Positions 6,291 to 9,478 of a DNA stretch of 9,478 nt are shown piece after piece; position 1 is the stretch's first letter, and each line of letters opens with the position of its first letter. The notes below the pieces were generated by a model, which made no database searches, had not been told where the DNA came from, and saw only the letters and a program-made list of their open reading frames with translations. Position numbers and translations under genes: made by a program. Source of the DNA: JBFHNV01 sp041593595 (GTDB taxonomy: Bacteria > Pseudomonadota > Gammaproteobacteria > HK1); the NCBI GenBank assembly GCA_041593595.1, contig JBFHNV010000236.1:1-9478 (forward strand), read 5' to 3'.

Positions 6291-8024
6291 GTGCCCCACC
6301 GCCCCGTGTTCATGGCCACCGAGCACGCCGTCTCGGCGGGCCACTACCTGGCCGCGGAGGCCGGGCACGCCATTCTCGTGGACGGCGGCAACGCCATCGA
6401 CGCGGGGGTGGCCGCGGGGCTCGTCATCGGCGTGGTGCAGAGCGATTTCGTGAGCGTGGCAGGGGTCGCGCCCACCATCCTCTGGCTCGCGGACCGGCGC
6501 CAGGTGGTGTGCATCGACGGCCTCGGGACCTGGCCCGCGGCGGTCACGCCGGATCTGTTCCAGCGCGAGCACGGCGGCGTGATTCCCCCGGGCCTGTTAC
6601 GCACGGTGGTGCCGGCGGCGCCTGCGGCCTGGCTCACGGCGCTGGAGCGGTACGGCACACGGACCTTCGCCGAGGTGGCCGAGGCCGCCATCCGCCTGGC
6701 CCGGGACGGCTTCGCCATGTATCCGCTGATGTCGGAGCACATCGCCGAGAACATCGAGGGCTACCGTGCCTGGGCGGAGAACACGCGCATCTACCTGCCC
6801 GACGGCGCGCCGCCGCGGCCGGGCAGGCGCTTCGTGCAGTCCGATCTCGCGGGCACCTTGCAGTACATGGCGGACCGGGAACGCGCTCGCGGAGGGACCC
6901 GCGAGGACGGCATCGCCGCGGCCCGGCATGGGTTCTACGAGGGCGACGTGGCCGCCACCATCTGCGACTATCACGCGGCCCACGGCGGCCTGCTCACCCG
7001 CGAGGACATGGCCCGCTACCGGGTGCGCCTGGAGCCCACGGTGACCGGGCGCTTCGCGGGCCTGGAGGTGCACTGCTGCGGGCCGTGGTGCCAGGGCCCG
7101 GCCCTGGCCCAGGTGCTGGGGATGCTGGACGGCCTGGATCTCCCGGCCCTGGGGCACAACTCGCCCGCCTACGTGCACGCGCTCGTGGAGGCCGTGAAGC
7201 TCGCCTTCGCGGATCGCGAGCGCTGGTTCAGCGATCCCCTGTTCCGCCACGTGCCGCTGGAGGGCCTGCTCGCCGGGGACTACCTGGCCGCCCGGCGACG
7301 GCTCATCGACCCGGACCACGCGCCGCCCGTGGCCCCGCCCGGCGATCCCGTGAACGGACGCCCGGTGGGGGATCACCTGCCCGCGTCGGCGGGCGGCCCG
7401 GCACCCCACCCGGATCCCCACGCCACCGACCCACGCAACCCGGACACCTCCTACGTGTGCGCCGTGGACCGCCTCGGCAACGTGTTCTCCGCCACTCCCA
7501 GCGACGTCTCGTGCGACACGCCCGTGATCCCGGGCACCGGGCTGTGCCCGTCGTCGCGGGGCTCCCAGTCGCGCCCGGAGCCTGATCATCCGGCGGGCGT
7601 GGCGCCCGGCAAGCGCCCGCGGCTCACACCGAATCCGGCCCTGGCGCTGCGCGACGGCCGCCCGGTGCTGGCCTTCGGCACCCCCGGCGGCGACGTGCAG
7701 GTGCAGGCCATGGCCCAGGTGCTGGCCAACCGCTTCGTGTTCGGCATGGACATGCAGAGCGCCATCGAGGCGCCGCGCTTCGCGAGCTACAGCTTCCCCT
7801 CGTCATTCGCGCCCAACACCAGCCACCCGGGGCTGGTGATGCTGGAGTCGCGCATGGATCCGTCGCTGCCGGCGGGCCTCGCCCGGCGCGGCCACCGCCC
7901 GGACGCATGGCCCGAGTGGACGTACAAGGCCGGCGCCGTGTGCGCCATCCACATCGACCACGACGAGGACGTGCTGCACGCAGGCGCGGACCCGCGCCGT
8001 GCGGCCTATGCCATCGGACGCTGA
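6291..8024 (+). CDS. gamma-glutamyltransferase family protein (Ntn hydrolase)
   Basis: A 577-residue member of COG0405. The family matures by autocleavage before a threonine that then acts as nucleophile on gamma-glutamyl amides or related acyl compounds. Visible motifs are RPVFMATEHAVSAGH at the N-terminus, GGNAIDAGVAA (32-42), the substrate-site region VKLAFADRERWFSDP (302-316), the cleavage/nucleophile motif NPDTSYVCAVD with Thr386, PGTGLCPSSRGSQ (414-426) and FGTPGGDVQVQAM (462-474). No signal peptide is visible, unlike periplasmic Ggt, so a cytoplasmic enzyme is likely. The CPSSRGSQ loop and a Pro-rich stretch before the cleavage site (about 341-382) mark it as divergent from true Ggt, so the substrate need not be glutathione. 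Related members act on other acyl groups such as cephalosporin side chains. It is first in a probable three-gene operon. Its TGA lies inside the first copy of the 29-bp tandem repeat. Confidence 0.93.
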   Translation: MPHRPVFMATEHAVSAGHYLAAEAGHAILVDGGNAIDAGVAAGLVIGVVQSDFVSVAGVAPTILWLADRRQVVCIDGLGTWPAAVTPDLFQREHGGVIPPGLLRTVVPAAPAAWLTALERYGTRTFAEVAEAAIRLARDGFAMYPLMSEHIAENIEGYRAWAENTRIYLPDGAPPRPGRRFVQSDLAGTLQYMADRERARGGTREDGIAAARHGFYEGDVAATICDYHAAHGGLLTREDMARYRVRLEPTVTGRFAGLEVHCCGPWCQGPALAQVLGMLDGLDLPALGHNSPAYVHALVEAVKLAFADRERWFSDPLFRHVPLEGLLAGDYLAARRRLIDPDHAPPVAPPGDPVNGRPVGDHLPASAGGPAPHPDPHATDPRNPDTSYVCAVDRLGNVFSATPSDVSCDTPVIPGTGLCPSSRGSQSRPEPDHPAGVAPGKRPRLTPNPALALRDGRPVLAFGTPGGDVQVQAMAQVLANRFVFGMDMQSAIEAPRFASYSFPSSFAPNTSHPGLVMLESRMDPSLPAGLARRGHRPDAWPEWTYKAGAVCAIHIDHDEDVLHAGADPRRAAYAIGR

Positions 8025-8135
8025 GCGTCCGTGGATGAGCACGCTCACGCTGAGCGTCCGTGGATGAGCACGCTCACGCTGAGCGTCCGTGGATGAGCAC
8101 CCTCACGCCGAGCGTCCGTCATTGAGCAATCTCCC
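8020..8135 (+). repeat. 29-bp tandem repeat, three near-perfect copies plus a degenerate fourth
   Basis: The unit starts GCTGAGCGTCC and contains GTGGATGAGC and CTCAC. Copies are at 8020-8048, 8049-8077 (identical) and 8078-8106 (one G to C change). A degenerate copy at 8107-8135 matches at 22 of 29 positions. Each unit carries a weak Shine-Dalgarno (GAG) and an ATG start. The fourth carries the TTG start of the next gene at the same offset, and the first carries the stop of the preceding gene. The array is therefore an expansion of the gene junction itself. Confidence 0.95.
8035..8125 (+). other. chain of three overlapping 10-codon mini-ORFs leading into the downstream start
   Basis: Mini-ORF 1 is 8035-8067 (MSTLTLSVRG), mini-ORF 2 is 8064-8096 (same peptide) and mini-ORF 3 is 8093-8125 (MSTLTPSVRH). 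Each stop overlaps the next start as ATGA. The last stop, TGA 8123-8125, overlaps the TTG start at 8122 of the next gene. Because 29 is not a multiple of three, consecutive starts lie in successive frames. The geometry is that of translational coupling or re-initiation. The arrangement is read directly from sequence; translation of the peptides is not shown. Each start has only a weak GAG as Shine-Dalgarno. Confidence 0.5.
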
Positions 8136-9084
8136 GCTGACCGCCGCCTTCGCCGCCTACGACCGCACGGCGCCGCTGCGCACCGGCGAGGTGCGCCCCG
8201 ACGGTATCGATCTCACGCTGCTCACGCTGCCGCCGAGCGAGATCTTCGCGCGCATGTGCAGCGGGCAGGAGTTCCATGCGAGCGAGATGTCCATGGGCGC
8301 GCACCTGTACCTCGCCGGCACCGGCGACAGCCCGTTCGTGGGCATGCCGGCGTTCCCGAGCCGCGCTTTCCGCCATTCCATGGTCTACGCGAACGTGGAC
8401 GCGGGCATCGACACGGCGGAGGACCTCAACGGCAAGCGCATCGCCATCCGGGAATGGGGCATGACCGCCCTGGTGTGGATCGTGGGGATCCTCGCCGAGG
8501 AGCACGGCCTGGACGTGACCTCGGTGGAGTGGGTGGCGGCCATCCCGCCGCGGGTGCCCATCCCCATGCCGCCCGGCGCGCGCATGCGCCTGATGCAACC
8601 GGGTGAGACCCTCTCGGACCTGCTGGACACCGGAGCCGTGGACGCGGCGCTCATCCACCAGGCGCCTGCGTGCTTCGCGAAGGGCTCGCCGCGGGTGCGG
8701 CGGGTGTTCGCGGACTACGCCGCTGCCGAGCGCGCCTACCACGACCGCACCGGCATGCACCCCATCATGCACTGCGCGGTGCTGCGCCGGGACGTGCACG
8801 AGGCGCACCCCTTCGCGCTCGCGAGCCTCCACCGGGCCCTGTGCCAGGCCCGGGACCACGCGGCGCGGGCGCTGCTGGAGACCGGCACCCTGGCGGCCAT
8901 GATCCCGTTCCTGCCCCACGTGATGGACGACACCCGCGCCACCTTCGGCGCGGACTGGTGGCCCTACGGCGTGGAGGCCAACCGCGCCTGCCTGGAGCGC
9001 CTGGCCCGTTACGCCCACCAGCAGGCCCTGACGCCGCGGGTGCTCGCGGTGGAAGAGCTGTTCGGGGCGTGTGTCCTCCGATGA
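8122..9084 (+). CDS. 4,5-dihydroxyphthalate decarboxylase-like / substrate-binding-fold protein
   Basis: A 320-residue protein resembling the 4,5-dihydroxyphthalate decarboxylase family, whose fold is that of periplasmic binding proteins (NMT1/SBP type II). Signatures are AYDRTAPLRTGEVRPDGIDL (12-31), SEMSMGAHLYLAGTGDSPFV (54-73), FPSRAFRHS (78-86), LNGKRIAIREWGMTALVWI (102-120) and PYGVEANR (281-288), then a closing EELFG. There is no signal peptide, so it is a cytoplasmic enzyme or sensor rather than an ABC transporter binding protein. TTG 8122 (MSNLPLTAAF) is chosen because it begins where family members begin and aligns with the ATG of the upstream repeat units. An in-frame GTG at 8089 would add 11 residues made of repeat sequence. 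Many proteins with this annotation lack a proven decarboxylase role, so the substrate is open. Confidence 0.85.
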   Translation: MSNLPLTAAFAAYDRTAPLRTGEVRPDGIDLTLLTLPPSEIFARMCSGQEFHASEMSMGAHLYLAGTGDSPFVGMPAFPSRAFRHSMVYANVDAGIDTAEDLNGKRIAIREWGMTALVWIVGILAEEHGLDVTSVEWVAAIPPRVPIPMPPGARMRLMQPGETLSDLLDTGAVDAALIHQAPACFAKGSPRVRRVFADYAAAERAYHDRTGMHPIMHCAVLRRDVHEAHPFALASLHRALCQARDHAARALLETGTLAAMIPFLPHVMDDTRATFGADWWPYGVEANRACLERLARYAHQQALTPRVLAVEELFGACVLR

Positions 9085-9180
9085 CGCGTTCGAATCGGGA
9101 GGTCATTCCTTTCCACCTTCTCCGTGCCCTGCGTGTCTCTGTGATTGAATTCCCGGGCGTCCAATCAAGGAACCGCGCAG
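9085..9180 (+). promoter_or_regulatory. 96-bp spacer with small inverted and direct repeats before the amidase gene
   Basis: Contains three short similar units in a row, CTTCTCCGTG, CCCTGCGTG and TCTCTGTG (9117-9143), followed by a 6-bp inverted repeat TGATTG (9142-9147) and CAATCA (9162-9167) around a CCCGGG-containing loop. The right arm touches the amidase Shine-Dalgarno AAGGA (9167-9171). The hairpin could partly mask that site. A GGGAGG at 9097-9102 has no start codon at a usable distance. Confidence 0.35.
9167..9171 (+). promoter_or_regulatory. ribosome binding site of the amidase gene
   Basis: AAGGA nine bases before the ATG at 9181. It fixes the amidase start. Confidence 0.6.
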
Positions 9181-9478
9181 ATGGCTCGTGACGGCGATGC
9201 CGATCTCTGCTTCGCCCCCGCACACGAGCACAAGAGGCTCCTCGATGCGGGCGAGCTCTCGGCAATGGAGCTGCTGGAGGCGCAGCTCGCGCTCATCGCC
9301 CGGGTGAACCCGCAGGTCAACGCCATCGTCACGCTCACCGAGGATCTGGCACGGGACGCGGCCCGGGCCAGCGACAGGCGCCGCGCCAGGGGGCACACCG
9401 CAGGCCCCCTGGACGGGCTCACCGTGGCGGTGAAGGACCTGTTCCTCACCCGCGGCGTGCGCACCACCTTCGGCTCAC
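9181..9478 (+). CDS. amidase signature family protein, N-terminal part (cut by the window edge)
   Basis: The first 99 codons of an amidase signature enzyme (COG0154), which hydrolyses carboxamides with a Ser-cis-Ser-Lys triad. Visible features are the helical N-terminal lead-in with LLEAQLALIARVNPQVNAIV (31-50), then PLDGLTVAVKDLF with catalytic Lys85, then RGVRTTFGS, where the family has the TT.GS turn. The Ser-rich signature and both serines lie beyond the right edge. The frame is open to the last base. AAGGA nine bases upstream supports the start. It follows the decarboxylase-like gene by 96 bp on the same strand, so it is probably the third gene of the operon. The combination points to catabolism or remodelling of an amide-containing compound, which is inference. 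Confidence 0.92.
   Translation, partial: MARDGDADLCFAPAHEHKRLLDAGELSAMELLEAQLALIARVNPQVNAIVTLTEDLARDAARASDRRRARGHTAGPLDGLTVAVKDLFLTRGVRTTFGS

Noticed and set aside
6597..7589. A 330-codon minus-strand open frame within the gamma-glutamyltransferase gene
   Set aside because: It is His/Arg/Gly-rich with no family motif and lies opposite strong coding sequence.
8089..8121. In-frame GTG at 8089 as start of the decarboxylase-like gene
   Set aside because: The added 11 residues are encoded by tandem-repeat sequence, the GAG is only a few bases from the GTG, and family members begin near the TTG at 8122.
8020..8135. CRISPR-like array
   Set aside because: The 29-bp units are directly adjacent with no spacers, so this is a tandem repeat.

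Overview
The window is very GC-rich, its genes show strong G/C preference at third codon positions, and ribosome binding sites are GGAG/GGAGG type. The protein set (a Prc-type tail-specific protease, a rhomboid protease, a cytoplasmic gamma-glutamyltransferase relative) suggests a proteobacterial chromosome, probably a gammaproteobacterium. That placement is inference. There are no rRNA or tRNA genes, no phage genes, no CRISPR array and no transposase gene.

Region 1 (1-2910) is a patch of small metabolic genes in partial decay, bounded on both sides by near-identical 33-bp hairpin repeats in the same orientation (9-41 and 2878-2910). It holds an MBL-fold hydrolase (minus), a divergent RidA-family protein (plus), a divergent class I inorganic pyrophosphatase relative (minus), a 5' stub of a class II glutamine amidotransferase (plus) and a DUF2817 zinc-peptidase-like pseudogene (plus). 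The pseudogene carries a one-base deletion and is cut off exactly at the second hairpin repeat.

Region 2 (2989-6152) is ordinary and intact. A 752-residue carboxy-terminal processing protease (minus) and a rhomboid intramembrane protease (plus) are divergently arranged around a 314-bp gap.

Region 3 (6291-9478) looks like one plus-strand operon: a gamma-glutamyltransferase family enzyme, a 4,5-dihydroxyphthalate-decarboxylase/substrate-binding-like protein and an amidase that runs off the right edge. Breaking or remodelling amide or gamma-glutamyl bonds of an organic substrate is a plausible shared theme, but the substrate cannot be read from sequence. The junction between the first two genes is the most unusual spot in the window. 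A 29-bp translation-start module is repeated in tandem, so that three 10-codon mini-ORFs, each ending on a TGA that overlaps the next start codon, lead into the TTG start of the second gene.
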